Notes: generated by a model from the letters alone, not told the origin. DNA of 64,000 bases from an uncultured Pseudomonadales bacterium (GCA_938084925.1 CALKFY010000038.1:1-64000); one strand, 5' to 3'; numbered from the stretch's first letter, positions 1-10,643 are shown. Numbers and translations are program-made.

Positions 1-227
<227 letters not shown>

Positions 228-255
228 TCAAAAAAAGCATATAGGTTATGCTTTT

Positions 256-2112
256 TTATTGCGCAGAAACCGCTTGCAATACCTGCGCAAACTGTTCAGG
301 GGTTGGTACACCTACGATCGTGCTTTGCATTAGCCAATTACCCTTACGATCAATGAACAACAAACCTGGTGGCCCTACTAACTCATACTTGGCCAGCAAG
401 TCCTTATCCATTTGACTATTACCCGTAACGTCTACCTTGATCACTACATAGTCTTTCAAAGCAGCACGTACTTGTGGATCAGGGAAGACAAAGCTATCTA
501 GCTCTTTACAAGATACACACCAGTCAGCATAGAAGTCGATCAGCACTGGCTTGTTAAGCTGCTGTGCTTGCTCAACAAGCCCAGCCACCTGTTCAGACTG
601 TACCTTTGGAAATGGCTTGGCTTGTACTTGCTGCACCCCACCAGTAACAGCAACAGCGCTTTTTAGAGGGCTAATCAAGCTTGGTTGGCCAGCCAGCATG
701 GATATTAGCAACGCAACACTGTAGCCGGTCATCAATATGGCAGTAACATAGACGATAGCGCGGCCAAATATGCTTTCTACTGGGGGAGCCCAGCGGTGTG
801 CTTGCCAGAATAAAAGACCACCAGTCAAGGTCACCAACATTACTAAAGTAAGGGTGGCGCTAGGGGCAATACGGTCAAGCATCCAGATAGCCATATATAG
901 CATAAGGAAACCAAAACCATACTTAACGCGGTTCATCCAAGCGCCAGCTTTTGGTACCAGCTTGCCAGCGGAGGTGCCAACTGCCAGTAGAGGTACCCCC
1001 ATACCTAAGCCTAGAGCCAACAGCGCCAAGCCGCCCGTATAAGGGTCGCCTGTCTGGCTTATGTACAACAAGGCACCGGCAAGTGGGGCTGCCACACAAG
1101 GGCCTACTACGAGGGCAGAAACCACCCCCATCACACCTACGCCCACAAAATGGCCGCTGGATTGCTTTTGGTTAAAGCTATTAAGGCGGTTTTGAATACC
1201 TGCAGGCATTTGCACTGTGATCCAGTCAAACATGGCCGCTGCAAAGACCAAGAACAAGAGTACCATCACAGTAATCACTGCAGGGTGCTGTAAAGCTGCC
1301 TGCAAGTTCGCGCCACTTAGGCCTGCTGCGACGCCCGCCAAAGCATAGGTGACGGCCATGGCCAGCACATAAGTCAAAGACAAGAAGAAGCTCTTAACAG
1401 GACCAGGCTTAGGCTTCATGCCTACGATCAGGTTAGAAAGAATAGGCACCATAGGCAACACACAAGGTGTTAAGGCTAAGCCCAAACCGGCTAGGAAAAA
1501 GGTAATAATCACCGTTCCCATACCTGCACTGGTTAGCTGGCGCGTAAACCAGCTGGCATCGGTACCCGAGATACCGCCAGCGTCGCTTACCACAGGTACT
1601 GCTTGTACTGGACTAGTACTTGGAGCCGAAGCCGAAACAGGTGTCGCTTGCGCAGGTGCAGATACCGATTGCAAGGTTACATCAGTCGTCTGTGGTGGGT
1701 AGCATACGCCCCCTTCCCAGCAACCTTGATAACCAACAGTTAGCACATCCCCGGCGGCGGCCTGAGGCAGCTTAACCATAACAGATACTTGTCCGTAATA
1801 CACATAGGTGCTGCCAAATAAAGGATCGTCTTTTAGCTTGGCTTTTGGCAACTCACCGCGGCTAGTTATGTCATTACCAGCAAGCGTGATGCTTATCTTG
1901 TCTTGATATAGATAGTAATTTTCAGAGATATTCCAAATAATAGCTAGCTTGCCATCAACTTGCTGACTACTAATGGCAAAAGCTTTTTCAGGTTGCAACG
2001 GGTGTTGACTTGCAGATTGGCCAAATAAACTATCGGCAGATACTAAACTTGCTGCAAAACTAGCCCAAACTACAAAAACAGCTAGCCAAAGGGAACGAAA
2101 ATAAGACGTCAT
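256..2112 (-). CDS. dsbD: Thiol:disulfide interchange protein DsbD
   Basis: Signal peptide, N-terminal DsbD domain, CcdA-like TM region (LTPCVLPMVPIL) and C-terminal thioredoxin domain (YADWCVSCKELD). Confidence 0.95.
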   Translation of the reverse strand: MTSYFRSLWLAVFVVWASFAASLVSADSLFGQSASQHPLQPEKAFAISSQQVDGKLAIIWNISENYYLYQDKISITLAGNDITSRGELPKAKLKDDPLFGSTYVYYGQVSVMVKLPQAAAGDVLTVGYQGCWEGGVCYPPQTTDVTLQSVSAPAQATPVSASAPSTSPVQAVPVVSDAGGISGTDASWFTRQLTSAGMGTVIITFFLAGLGLALTPCVLPMVPILSNLIVGMKPKPGPVKSFFLSLTYVLAMAVTYALAGVAAGLSGANLQAALQHPAVITVMVLLFLVFAAAMFDWITVQMPAGIQNRLNSFNQKQSSGHFVGVGVMGVVSALVVGPCVAAPLAGALLYISQTGDPYTGGLALLALGLGMGVPLLAVGTSAGKLVPKAGAWMNRVKYGFGFLMLYMAIWMLDRIAPSATLTLVMLVTLTGGLLFWQAHRWAPPVESIFGRAIVYVTAILMTGYSVALLISMLAGQPSLISPLKSAVAVTGGVQQVQAKPFPKVQSEQVAGLVEQAQQLNKPVLIDFYADWCVSCKELDSFVFPDPQVRAALKDYVVIKVDVTGNSQMDKDLLAKYELVGPPGLLFIDRKGNWLMQSTIVGVPTPEQFAQVLQAVSAQ

Positions 2113-2274
2113 TGAGAAATCTCTTAAAATTATAAGCTATAAGGTTATTCCATAATGCTACCATAAAAAAACTCTCTACAACTATGGTTTTACACGAACT
2201 TATGGAGACCCTTTACAAAGTATGGTACAACGTAATGCTTTATTATAGCGTCATTATTTATCTAGAGAACTACC

Positions 2275-3351
2275 ATGATCGATCAACGCGTCGAAAACTT
2301 AAATATAGAGAGCCAAACGGTTCTTACAACACCCGAAGAATTGAAAGCCAAGCTACCAGCAACCGATGCTATCACTCATTCTGTTTTACAGGCCCGCCAA
2401 GTGGTGAAAGACATTTTAGACGGTACTGATAAGCGTCTATTTGTTGTTGTTGGTCCCTGCTCTATCCATGATCCAAAGGCAGCGATCGAATATGGTCAGC
2501 GTTTGGCAGTGCTAGCAGAAGAGCTAAAAGACTCTTTGTATATCATCATGCGCGTTTACTTTGAAAAGCCACGAACTACTGTTGGTTGGAAAGGTCTGAT
2601 CAATGACCCGCATATGAACGACACCTTTGACATGGAAACGGGTTTAACCGTGGGTCGTGAACTAATGCTAGAACTGGCAGAAATGGGCTTGCCGCTGGCT
2701 ACCGAAGCTTTAGACCCCATTTCTCCTCAGTATCATTCGGACCTTTGGACTTGGGCTGCTATCGGCGCTCGTACTACGGAATCTCAAACTCACCGTGAAA
2801 TGTCCAGTGGCTTATCCTGCCCTGTAGGCTTTAAGAACGGTACCGATGGTGGCCTAACCGTTGCTGTTAACGCCCTAGAATCTGTAGCGGCACCGCACTC
2901 CTTTTTAGGTATTAACTCGGACGGCCAAGTTTCTATCACTCGCACTAGCGGCAATCAATACGGACACGTTGTACTACGTGGTGGTGACGGCAAGCCTAAC
3001 TACGACTCTGTTAACGTCGCTATTTGTAATCAAGAATTGAGCAAGCAAGGCCTAAAAAACAACATCATGATTGATTGTAGCCACGCTAACTCCAACAAAG
3101 ACCCAGCTTTGCAGCCATTGGTATTGGATAACGTGACTCAACAGATCGCCGAAGGCAATACTTCCATCGTGTCATTGATGATTGAAAGTAATCTAAACTG
3201 GGGAAATCAGAAAATTCCTGCTAACTTGAACGACTTGCAGTACGGCGTATCCGTTACCGATTCATGTATAGACTGGGAGACTACTCAGAACAGCTTGCGT
3301 GACATGGCTACTAAGCTAAAGGATGTATTGGCTCAGCGTGATCGCAGCTAA
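2275..3351 (+). CDS. 3-deoxy-7-phosphoheptulonate (DAHP) synthase, class I (AroF/G/H type)
   Basis: VVGPCSIHDPKAAIEYG, RVYFEKPRTTVGWKGLINDP, DCSHANSNKD motifs. Confidence 0.95.
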   Translation: MIDQRVENLNIESQTVLTTPEELKAKLPATDAITHSVLQARQVVKDILDGTDKRLFVVVGPCSIHDPKAAIEYGQRLAVLAEELKDSLYIIMRVYFEKPRTTVGWKGLINDPHMNDTFDMETGLTVGRELMLELAEMGLPLATEALDPISPQYHSDLWTWAAIGARTTESQTHREMSSGLSCPVGFKNGTDGGLTVAVNALESVAAPHSFLGINSDGQVSITRTSGNQYGHVVLRGGDGKPNYDSVNVAICNQELSKQGLKNNIMIDCSHANSNKDPALQPLVLDNVTQQIAEGNTSIVSLMIESNLNWGNQKIPANLNDLQYGVSVTDSCIDWETTQNSLRDMATKLKDVLAQRDRS

Positions 3352-3360
3352 ACGTTATTT

Positions 3361-3475
3361 GCGTCATTGTGAACGATACCACCTCGTCATTGCGAACAAA
3401 GTGAAGCAATCTCTTTCAGCGTTGCACCTTACCTGCTAGAGGTTGCCGCGGCCTACGGCCTCGCTATGACGGTAC
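3361..3475. repeat. REP/MITE-like palindromic repeat, family CGTCATTGCG, copy 1
   Basis: CGTCATTGTGAACG...CGTCATTGCGAACAAAGTGAAGCAATCTCT...AGAGGTTGCCGCGGCCTACGGCCTCGCTATGACGG. Confidence 0.8.
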
Positions 3476-3483
3476 TCTAGATA

Positions 3484-3527
3484 CAAAAAAACCGGCGCCT
3501 TTTTCGATACAAGGAGCCGGTTTTTTG
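3484..3527. terminator. Bidirectional Rho-independent terminator between convergent DAHP synthase and nfuA
   Basis: AAAAAACCGGC...GCCGGTTTTTT hairpin flanked by A and T tracts. Confidence 0.8.
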
Positions 3528-3541
3528 TGACTTAGTATTGC

Positions 3542-4135
3542 TTACATGTAAGCATTTTCGCGTACAGTGTGATCGGTTTCATCACGTACGCCATCAAGGC
3601 CTGATACGTTAGATACTAGAGTCTTTTCAACACCGTCTTTCAATGTCATATCAACGGCGCTACAGCCCTGACAACCACCACCAAATTGCAGAATAGCGAT
3701 ATTCTTACCGTCTTCTTCAATAATGCCCACTAGGTTAACCACACCACCGTGTGAAGCTAGACCTGGGTTAACTTCGGTGTACAAGTAATAATTAATCTGT
3801 GCATCCATTGGGCTATCTGCATCAACCTTGGGCATCTTAGCATTAGGCGCCTTGATGGTTAGTTGCCCACCCATACGATCAGAACTGTAGTCGATCATGG
3901 CTTCTTCTAGGTACGGAACGCTATTAGGTTCTACGTACAAACGAAACATATCCAAGTCTTCAAACTCGTCAGTGATCTTGACTTCATCTGGCTTGCAGTA
4001 AGCTAAGCAGGTTTCTGCATTAGGAGTGCCTGGATCAGCCACAAAGATACGTACGGCAATACCTTCTGCATTTTGTTTGGCCAATAAATCAGCTAAATAT
4101 TCTTCAGCACCAGGGGTAATATTTACATACTGCAT
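3542..4135 (-). CDS. nfuA: Fe-S biogenesis protein NfuA
   Basis: N-terminal degenerate A-type domain plus Nfu domain with [19 protein letters not shown]; start chosen at [14 protein letters not shown] instead of the longer ORF. Confidence 0.93.
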   Translation of the reverse strand: MQYVNITPGAEEYLADLLAKQNAEGIAVRIFVADPGTPNAETCLAYCKPDEVKITDEFEDLDMFRLYVEPNSVPYLEEAMIDYSSDRMGGQLTIKAPNAKMPKVDADSPMDAQINYYLYTEVNPGLASHGGVVNLVGIIEEDGKNIAILQFGGGCQGCSAVDMTLKDGVEKTLVSNVSGLDGVRDETDHTVRENAYM

Positions 4136-4367
4136 AACAACCTCAAATCTTGTCTCGATATCCATATCTACTAAAGCCTACCTAAGTAATCCCTAGAGCT
4201 TTGCAGAAATATACCCATATTATATACCCTAGTGTTTTACTTGGGTATTACAATTAGCAACTATTCATCAGGCTTTTTGATCGACATTAATTATGTCATC
4301 ATGAAAGCTACTGCTCGAACAGGTATAATGTGGCCAATTTCTCACAATTCAATGTCTATAATCACGC

Positions 4368-5687
4368 ATGCCGACACCTTTGAAACCTAATCTACGCGGA
4401 TTGATGAAACTAGCCCTACCTTTGAGTGGCGCTATGGCTTCGCAGGCCGTGATTAATATGGTGGATACGGCATTGGTAGGCAACCTTGGCGGCCTAGCCT
4501 TAGCCAGCGTTAGTATTGGTAGCTATCTGGCTTTTATACTGGTGGCTATTCCCGTGGGCTTTGCCATTGGCATGCAGAGTTTGATGTCACGCCACAAGGA
4601 TGCTGAAGATTACAATCATTGGTTGATGGCCGGCGTTACCCTCAGTGTTACACTGAGCTTACTACTCACAATCATTGGCGACCTGTATTCCTACACCGCC
4701 ATTGAGCTCTATGTTGCCGATGATCGCATGTCCGGTGTGGCGCAGACCTATTTCGATTGGCGCTTATTATCTATTCCCGGTATTGCCTTAAGTCTGGCTA
4801 TACGCAGCTATTGGGCTAGCCAACATCAAGCTTGGCATTACTCCAAGTTGCTTATTGCTACCCATATCAGCAACGTACCCATTAGCTATGCGCTTATTTA
4901 TGGCTTTGGCCCCATCGAAGCCATGGGTGCAGCTGGTGCGGGCCTAGGTACAACCATTAGTATTTATCTCGGTTTTGCTCTACAGCTTTATACCCTACCT
5001 AGGGGCTTGTTTTGGAACAACATGCGCCTTATCCCGGTAAGCCTTAGCTACTGGCCTTGCATGGTACGAACAGCTTTGCCTGGTGCTATTCAGCAGTTGG
5101 CCTTCGCCTTACACCTAGCAATGCTATTATGGATAGTAACGGCTTTAGGCGCCACGGCGTTGGCCGCAAGCTTTACCGTCTTGAACTTAGGTTTGGTTAT
5201 ATTGTTGCCGCTTATGGGTTTAGCTCAGGCTACTTCTAGCTTGGTAGCTCAAACCTATATACAGCACCCACGCAATGCTTGGCGCTGGAGTAAACTTGCC
5301 CTAATGTCGGCAATTGCCAGTGGCTTGGCCAGTTTGTTCTTAGCGTCTTTGTTAGACCAAATATTCTTACCTTGGATATTGGTGAACCGCGAAATCATCA
5401 CTATGGCAGCAACGGCATTGCCGGTTTATGCTTTTGCCTTGGTTTTTGATAGTCTTATTCAAATTGCCAGCCGCAGCCTGGTAGCCACTCAACAAGCCAA
5501 AAAGGCCGCTATAATTAACATCTTTGCCCAATGGGGATTATTGTTGCCTATAACGGCTTGGTTAGTACCTATATATGGTTTTATGGCTATCTGGTGGTTA
5601 CAAGTCATCTATCGATTAGTTCTTGGCTTTGGGCTGTGGGCTTATTGGTATTGGCATGCCAGAATGTTACAACTGAAAAAGATCTAA
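4368..5687 (+). CDS. MATE family efflux transporter (DinF-like)
   Basis: 12-TM protein with MATE N-terminal signature LPLSGAMASQAVINMVDTALVGNLG. Confidence 0.88.
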   Translation: MPTPLKPNLRGLMKLALPLSGAMASQAVINMVDTALVGNLGGLALASVSIGSYLAFILVAIPVGFAIGMQSLMSRHKDAEDYNHWLMAGVTLSVTLSLLLTIIGDLYSYTAIELYVADDRMSGVAQTYFDWRLLSIPGIALSLAIRSYWASQHQAWHYSKLLIATHISNVPISYALIYGFGPIEAMGAAGAGLGTTISIYLGFALQLYTLPRGLFWNNMRLIPVSLSYWPCMVRTALPGAIQQLAFALHLAMLLWIVTALGATALAASFTVLNLGLVILLPLMGLAQATSSLVAQTYIQHPRNAWRWSKLALMSAIASGLASLFLASLLDQIFLPWILVNREIITMAATALPVYAFALVFDSLIQIASRSLVATQQAKKAAIINIFAQWGLLLPITAWLVPIYGFMAIWWLQVIYRLVLGFGLWAYWYWHARMLQLKKI

Positions 5688-5733
5688 CAGCCGTAACTTA
5701 ATAGAACATAGAGTTAACAAAGGAAATTGTCCT

Positions 5734-6903
5734 ATGTATGGAGACTCCGTCGTCTTCTCGTTTTTTCTCATCTTCGCTGGCGCTAGCGTACTGGCCACCC
5801 TGTCTTTGTACTTCCGGCAGCCAATTCTTATCGCCTATATATTGCTGGGCGGCCTGTTAGGCCCTTACGGTTTCTCACTTATTGGTGATACAGCGTTGCT
5901 TGAGGATGTATCCCATATAGGCATTATGTTCTTGCTGTTCTTAATCGGTTTGGACATGCAACCAACTCACCTACTTAGCATGCTTAAGAAAGGTTCTTGG
6001 GTCGCTGTAGCAAGCTCATTTATCTTTGCTTCCACTGGCTACGCCGGCGCTTGGTTGTTTGGCTTTAGCCATATAGACAGCCTCATCATTGGTGGCGCTA
6101 CTATGTTCTCTAGCACTATCATTGGTATCAAACTGTTACCCACCACCGTGCTGCATCATAAGCAAACCGGAGAAATGGTAGTAGGTTTGCTGTTGTTACA
6201 AGATTTAATTGCCATTGTGCTATTAATCATTGTTACTGCTAGCTCCGATACTGCTAAAGACTCAAGTGCTATTGTCTATAGCCTCCTGGCCTTGCCGTTG
6301 TTGGTAGGTATTAGTTTGGCAACAGTGCGCTGGGTCATTTTACCTTTGATCACCCGTTTTGACCGCTTCCATGAGTATATCTTTTTGCTGGCTATAGGTT
6401 GGTGTTTGGCCTGTGCCGAAACGGCAAGCATGGCTGGCTTATCAGCAGAAATAGGCGCCTTTATCGGTGGCGTAAGCTTGGCTTCCAGCCCTATCAGTCA
6501 GTACATAGCCATTAACCTCAAACCGATTCGTGATTTCTTCTTGGTGCTGTTTTTCTTTTCCATTGGTGCGGGCTTCAACATTCAGCTAATCGGCGCCATT
6601 TGGCTACCCACATTGGTGATGAGTCTGATGGTGATGCTCGTAAAGCCAGCAGCCTTCGGTTGGTTGGTAAAGCCACTGTGCCGTCAGCAGGGCACGCGCT
6701 GGGAGGTTGGCTTTCGTTTAGGTCAAACCAGTGAGTTCTCAATTCTCTTGGCTGCGCTGGCCTTATCTACTGGCCTTATCTCTGAGTCGGCGGCTATGCT
6801 AATTCAAGCCACGGCGATTGTTACTTTTATCACCTCATCTTATCTGGTGGTTTGGTTCTTTAAGTCCCCTATTGCTATCAAAGATCATTTGCGCCACGAC
6901 TAG
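5734..6903 (+). CDS. CPA2 family cation:proton antiporter (KefB/C-like membrane domain only)
   Basis: Na_H_exchanger-type TM core (LLFLIGLDMQPTHL, LLLLQDLIAIVLL); no C-terminal RCK/TrkA-N domain in 389 aa. Confidence 0.85.
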   Translation: MYGDSVVFSFFLIFAGASVLATLSLYFRQPILIAYILLGGLLGPYGFSLIGDTALLEDVSHIGIMFLLFLIGLDMQPTHLLSMLKKGSWVAVASSFIFASTGYAGAWLFGFSHIDSLIIGGATMFSSTIIGIKLLPTTVLHHKQTGEMVVGLLLLQDLIAIVLLIIVTASSDTAKDSSAIVYSLLALPLLVGISLATVRWVILPLITRFDRFHEYIFLLAIGWCLACAETASMAGLSAEIGAFIGGVSLASSPISQYIAINLKPIRDFFLVLFFFSIGAGFNIQLIGAIWLPTLVMSLMVMLVKPAAFGWLVKPLCRQQGTRWEVGFRLGQTSEFSILLAALALSTGLISESAAMLIQATAIVTFITSSYLVVWFFKSPIAIKDHLRHD

Positions 6904-6922
6904 CTTATAGCTAATTAGTTAC

Positions 6923-6960
6923 AAAAAAGCCCGTGTAGAATCTTCCACACGGGCTTTTTT
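6923..6960. terminator. Bidirectional Rho-independent terminator
   Basis: AAAAAAGCCCGTGT...ACACGGGCTTTTTT between convergent genes. Confidence 0.85.
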
Positions 6961-6979
6961 ATTGCACAAGAAATTAAGC

Positions 6980-7597
6980 CTACTGCTGCTTGATAACCTT
7001 AGCACGCACCATTACGTCAGCACGGCGGCTAGCTGTCATGTCTTCTTGGCCATTCACCATAACAAGGTTCTTTTCGCCCATGGCCATGGTTGCAGTTGCA
7101 CGTACGTCTTGTGCTTCTAGGTAAGCTTTCACAGCATCAATACGCTGGGATGATAGATCCATGTTGTAAGCTTCGCTACCGCGGCTATCGGTATTACCTT
7201 TGATCTGTAAAGCAGAAAGATGGTAAGCGTTATTAGCAAATTCAATTACCTTATCTAACTGCGCTTTACCTGCAGCAGTCAGCATTGCACTATCAGTATC
7301 AAACAGAACTCGATACTCTTCCCGTTGGAACATATAAACAGGTTCTGCTGGCTCAGGTGCTGCAGCAGGCTCTACCTTTTCGATAACCTCTGCAACTGCG
7401 ACAACGGCTTTGTCATGACAAGATTCCTTGCCTAGTTCATCAAAATCGATGGCACGTACGCACTCGCCATTAGCTGACAAGATGGCTGCCCCTTCTGCAT
7501 CTGTCCAGACGGTGTTGCCGCCATGGCCGTCGTGGGCGAAGGCTAAGTTTGTTGCTAGGCCTACCGCTAGTACAAGACCAAGTTTTTGCAATTTCAT
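6980..7597 (-). CDS. OmpA family protein
   Basis: Signal peptide plus C-terminal OmpA domain (LQIKGNTDSRGSEAYNMDLSSQRIDAVKAYL). Confidence 0.88.
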   Translation of the reverse strand: MKLQKLGLVLAVGLATNLAFAHDGHGGNTVWTDAEGAAILSANGECVRAIDFDELGKESCHDKAVVAVAEVIEKVEPAAAPEPAEPVYMFQREEYRVLFDTDSAMLTAAGKAQLDKVIEFANNAYHLSALQIKGNTDSRGSEAYNMDLSSQRIDAVKAYLEAQDVRATATMAMGEKNLVMVNGQEDMTASRRADVMVRAKVIKQQ

Positions 7598-7723
7598 GTG
7601 TTACTCCCCTTACGGTGTTGATTATTTCTAAATTGATAACACCTAAACTATAGTAGAGATTTATGAAAATGCTGGGGCTGCAAAGAAAGCCTATTAAATG
7701 TGTTTTTAATAATCTAGCGGGCA

Positions 7724-7757
7724 CAAAAAAGGCCTTTCTTGAAACCCAAGAAAAGCC
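7724..7757 (-). terminator. Rho-independent terminator downstream of gor
   Basis: Hairpin GGCTTTTCTTG-GGTTT-CAAGAAAGGCC followed by T-run on the minus strand. Confidence 0.7.
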
Positions 7758-7780
7758 TTTAGGGCCATCAACAAAGAATA

Positions 7781-9133
7781 CTAGGTGACAGGAGTACGCA
7801 TAGTCACCAGCTCTTCGGCTGAGGTAGGATGGATACCAATGGTAGCGTCAAACTGTGCCTTAGTAGCACCGCACTTCATGGCAACGGCAAAGCCCTGCAG
7901 GATTTCACCTGAGCCTTCACCGACTATGTGCAACCCAATGACACGATCACTATCTTTATCAACAACAAGCTTCATTAAACTGCGTTCGTCACTACCGCTT
8001 AAGGTATGTTTCATTGGACGAAATTCAGAACGGTAGATCTCCACATTGGTGTATTCTTCACGCGCTTCTTGTTCCGTGAGACCGACTGTGCCGATGTTTG
8101 GATGAGTAAACACAGCCGTAGCAATATTGGAATAATCCATGCGACGTTTGTCTTCGCCAAACAAATGATCTACTAGGGTCATGGCTTCGGCCAAAGCAAC
8201 TGGTGTTAATTCTGGCGCACCTACGATATCACCAAGAGCATAAACGCCTGGTACGTTACTGGCGAATACGTCATTAACCTTAATAGTGCGATTGCTATTT
8301 TGTTCTACACCGATTTTTTCTAGGCCAATATTGGATAGTCTAGGTTCACGGCCTAGGGCCATTAGCACCTGATCAACTTCGTGTTCAAAACCGTTATCCA
8401 AGGTTACCAATAGGCCAGTGGCAGTCTTGGTAATGCTGTCTATATTAGAGTTGTAGTGAACGTTAATGCCTTGCTTGTGCAACTCATGGTCCATAAAGGG
8501 ACGTATGTCTTGGTCAAAACCACGTAGCACCGAATCACCACGGTAAGATACATCTACCTTAGCCCCCATACCTTTAAAGATACAAGCAAACTCCAGAGCG
8601 ATATAACCTGCGCCTACAACAAACAGGCGTTGTGGAAATTCCGGTAAATCAAATACCTCATCAGAAGTAATGGTATGCTCGGACCAATCGTTGGGTGGGC
8701 GATATGGCGTACCACCAGTAGCAATGAGTACGTTTTTAGCCGTATAGTGGATGCCATTTACAGATACAGTATTGGCATCGACAAAGCTAGCAAAGCCCTT
8801 TAGCACCGTCACATTAGCGCCTTCAAGCATATTGCCGTAAATACCGTTCAGGCGAGAGATTTCTTGTTTCTTTGCAGTCACAAGGTGATGCCAATCAAAT
8901 GCTGGTTTTTCATCTACCTGCCAACCGAAACCCTTAGCGTCAGAAAAATCATGACCATAGTGACTAGCATAGGTATAAAGCTTCTTTGGTACGCAACCGA
9001 CGTTCACACAAGTACCGCCTAAGGCTTTGTCGTCGGCTACAGCAACACGTGCACCGGCAGCAGCTGACATGCGTGCGGCTCGTACACCGCCAGAGCCAGC
9101 GCCAATTACAAATAGATCAAAATCAAAACTCAT
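7781..9133 (-). CDS. gor: Glutathione-disulfide reductase
   Basis: FAD-binding IGAGSGGVRAARMSA, redox-active GGTCVNVGCVPKKL, C-terminal HPTSAEELVTMR; start chosen at MSFDFDLFVIG. Confidence 0.95.
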   Translation of the reverse strand: MSFDFDLFVIGAGSGGVRAARMSAAAGARVAVADDKALGGTCVNVGCVPKKLYTYASHYGHDFSDAKGFGWQVDEKPAFDWHHLVTAKKQEISRLNGIYGNMLEGANVTVLKGFASFVDANTVSVNGIHYTAKNVLIATGGTPYRPPNDWSEHTITSDEVFDLPEFPQRLFVVGAGYIALEFACIFKGMGAKVDVSYRGDSVLRGFDQDIRPFMDHELHKQGINVHYNSNIDSITKTATGLLVTLDNGFEHEVDQVLMALGREPRLSNIGLEKIGVEQNSNRTIKVNDVFASNVPGVYALGDIVGAPELTPVALAEAMTLVDHLFGEDKRRMDYSNIATAVFTHPNIGTVGLTEQEAREEYTNVEIYRSEFRPMKHTLSGSDERSLMKLVVDKDSDRVIGLHIVGEGSGEILQGFAVAMKCGATKAQFDATIGIHPTSAEELVTMRTPVT

Positions 9134-9300
9134 ATCGCTTTCCACATCACTCAATCGTTATTAGATCCAAATCGGCCACTAAAAAATAACAAAAAAAAAG
9201 GGCCTTTAAGTGGATTAGTATAGTATCATTTTCCCAACAAAAACGGGGCATTTGCTATACCTGTTATATGTCCTTTTAAGCGTTATTCAAGGAGCCATCA

Positions 9301-10116
9301 GTGCATTTTATTTCTTTCAATATCAATAGTGTTCGCGCCCGTATTCACCAAGTCCAAGCTATTGTTGAAAAGTACCAACCAGCAGTCATTGGTCTGCAAG
9401 AAACCAAGGTGCAAGATAGTGAGTTTCCACATGCTGATTTAGCTGACTTAGGCTATGACATCATTACTCATGGTCAAAAGGGACACTATGGTGTGGCCTT
9501 AATGACTAACTTGCCGATTCTAGAATCCTACAAGGGTTTACCTGGTGATACAGAAGAAAGTCAAAAACGCCTCGTAGGCGCCAAGTTAGATGCCGGCAAC
9601 GGTAACCATGTGGTGGTTTACAACGGTTACTTCCCGCAAGGCGAAAGCATTACCCACGAAACCAAGTTCCCTGCTAAGCGTGCTTTCTATCAAGGCTTGC
9701 AAGACTTATTAGAAGACCAGCATCAGGCTAGTGACCAGCTAATCGTTATGGGTGATGTAAATATCTCGGCTACTGACACAGACATTGGTATCGGTGAAGA
9801 CAACCGCAAACGTTGGTTAAAAACCGGTAAGACAAGCTTTCAGCCAGAAGAGCGCGAATGGATGCAGCGTTTGTATGATTATGGATTCACTGACAGCTAT
9901 CGCGATCTGTATCCAGAAGGTGACCATTACAGCTGGTTTGATTACCGCTCCAAGGGCTTTGAGAGAGAGCCGCGCCGCGGTCTACGTATTGATCAAATCA
10001 TGTTAACAGACAGCTTAATGCAAAAATGCCAGGACGCCGGCATCGATTATGAGATCCGGGGCATGGAAAAACCATCAGATCACTGCCCAATTTGGACAAA
10101 AATTGATTTCTCTTAA
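9301..10116 (+). CDS. xthA: Exodeoxyribonuclease III
   Basis: FNINSVRARIHQ, LQETKVQD, GDVNI, SDHCPIW motifs of the EEP nuclease family; GTG start. Confidence 0.95.
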   Translation: MHFISFNINSVRARIHQVQAIVEKYQPAVIGLQETKVQDSEFPHADLADLGYDIITHGQKGHYGVALMTNLPILESYKGLPGDTEESQKRLVGAKLDAGNGNHVVVYNGYFPQGESITHETKFPAKRAFYQGLQDLLEDQHQASDQLIVMGDVNISATDTDIGIGEDNRKRWLKTGKTSFQPEEREWMQRLYDYGFTDSYRDLYPEGDHYSWFDYRSKGFEREPRRGLRIDQIMLTDSLMQKCQDAGIDYEIRGMEKPSDHCPIWTKIDFS

Positions 10117-10218
10117 TAACCATATGCTTTGTTTATTGTCGATTTTTACTAATTGTTGTAATATGAACATCAATTAAGCATTTTCTTATTTAGAGATTCA
10201 TTTTTTAGGGCACTTATC

Positions 10219-10539
10219 ATGTCAGATGCAGCAACAATGGAATCCACTTTAGACGACGTAAAGGCAAACGCCCAAACAGCAGCACAAATGCTCAAGGCCA
10301 TTGCTAACGAAAGCCGACTATTAATTCTATGCAACTTAGAAGGCAAAGAGTTATCTGTATCTGAGTTGAATGAACAGGTTAACCTAAGCCAGTCTGCCCT
10401 ATCGCAGCATCTCGCTGTTTTGCGCAAAGATGGACTAGTTAAAACTCGTCGTGAGTCCCAGACTATCTTTTACTCTTTAGGTGATAGTCGTGCATCCGAA
10501 GTCATTCGCACGCTGCATCAGCTTTACTGCAAGGTCTGA
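10219..10539 (+). CDS. ArsR/SmtB family regulator, BigR/SqrR-like (Cys38/Cys104)
   Basis: wHTH LSQSALSQHLAVLRKDGLVKTRRESQTIFYSL; two cysteines, LLILCNLEGKE and LYCKV at the C-terminus. Confidence 0.9.
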   Translation: MSDAATMESTLDDVKANAQTAAQMLKAIANESRLLILCNLEGKELSVSELNEQVNLSQSALSQHLAVLRKDGLVKTRRESQTIFYSLGDSRASEVIRTLHQLYCKV

Positions 10540-10582
10540 TATGTGTGTGCTAGCCAACTAGCAGACATCAAACATCCAAACA

Positions 10583-10613
10583 TAAAAAAAGGGCAGTTTT
10601 AACTGCCCTTTTT
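10583..10613. terminator. Bidirectional Rho-independent terminator (ArsR/htpG convergent)
   Basis: AAAAAAAGGGCAGTT-TT-AACTGCCCTTTTT. Confidence 0.88.
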
Positions 10614-10643
10614 CGTACCTGCTAGTTAGAACCCCGCAACGAC

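Noticed and set aside
770-1702. Plus-strand ORFs of 74-94 aa inside dsbD
   Set aside because: Antisense to a clear conserved gene; composition looks like frame shadow and there is no recognisable domain.
10170-10427. 85-aa minus-strand ORF opposite the ArsR gene
   Set aside because: Antisense shadow of a well-supported ArsR CDS.
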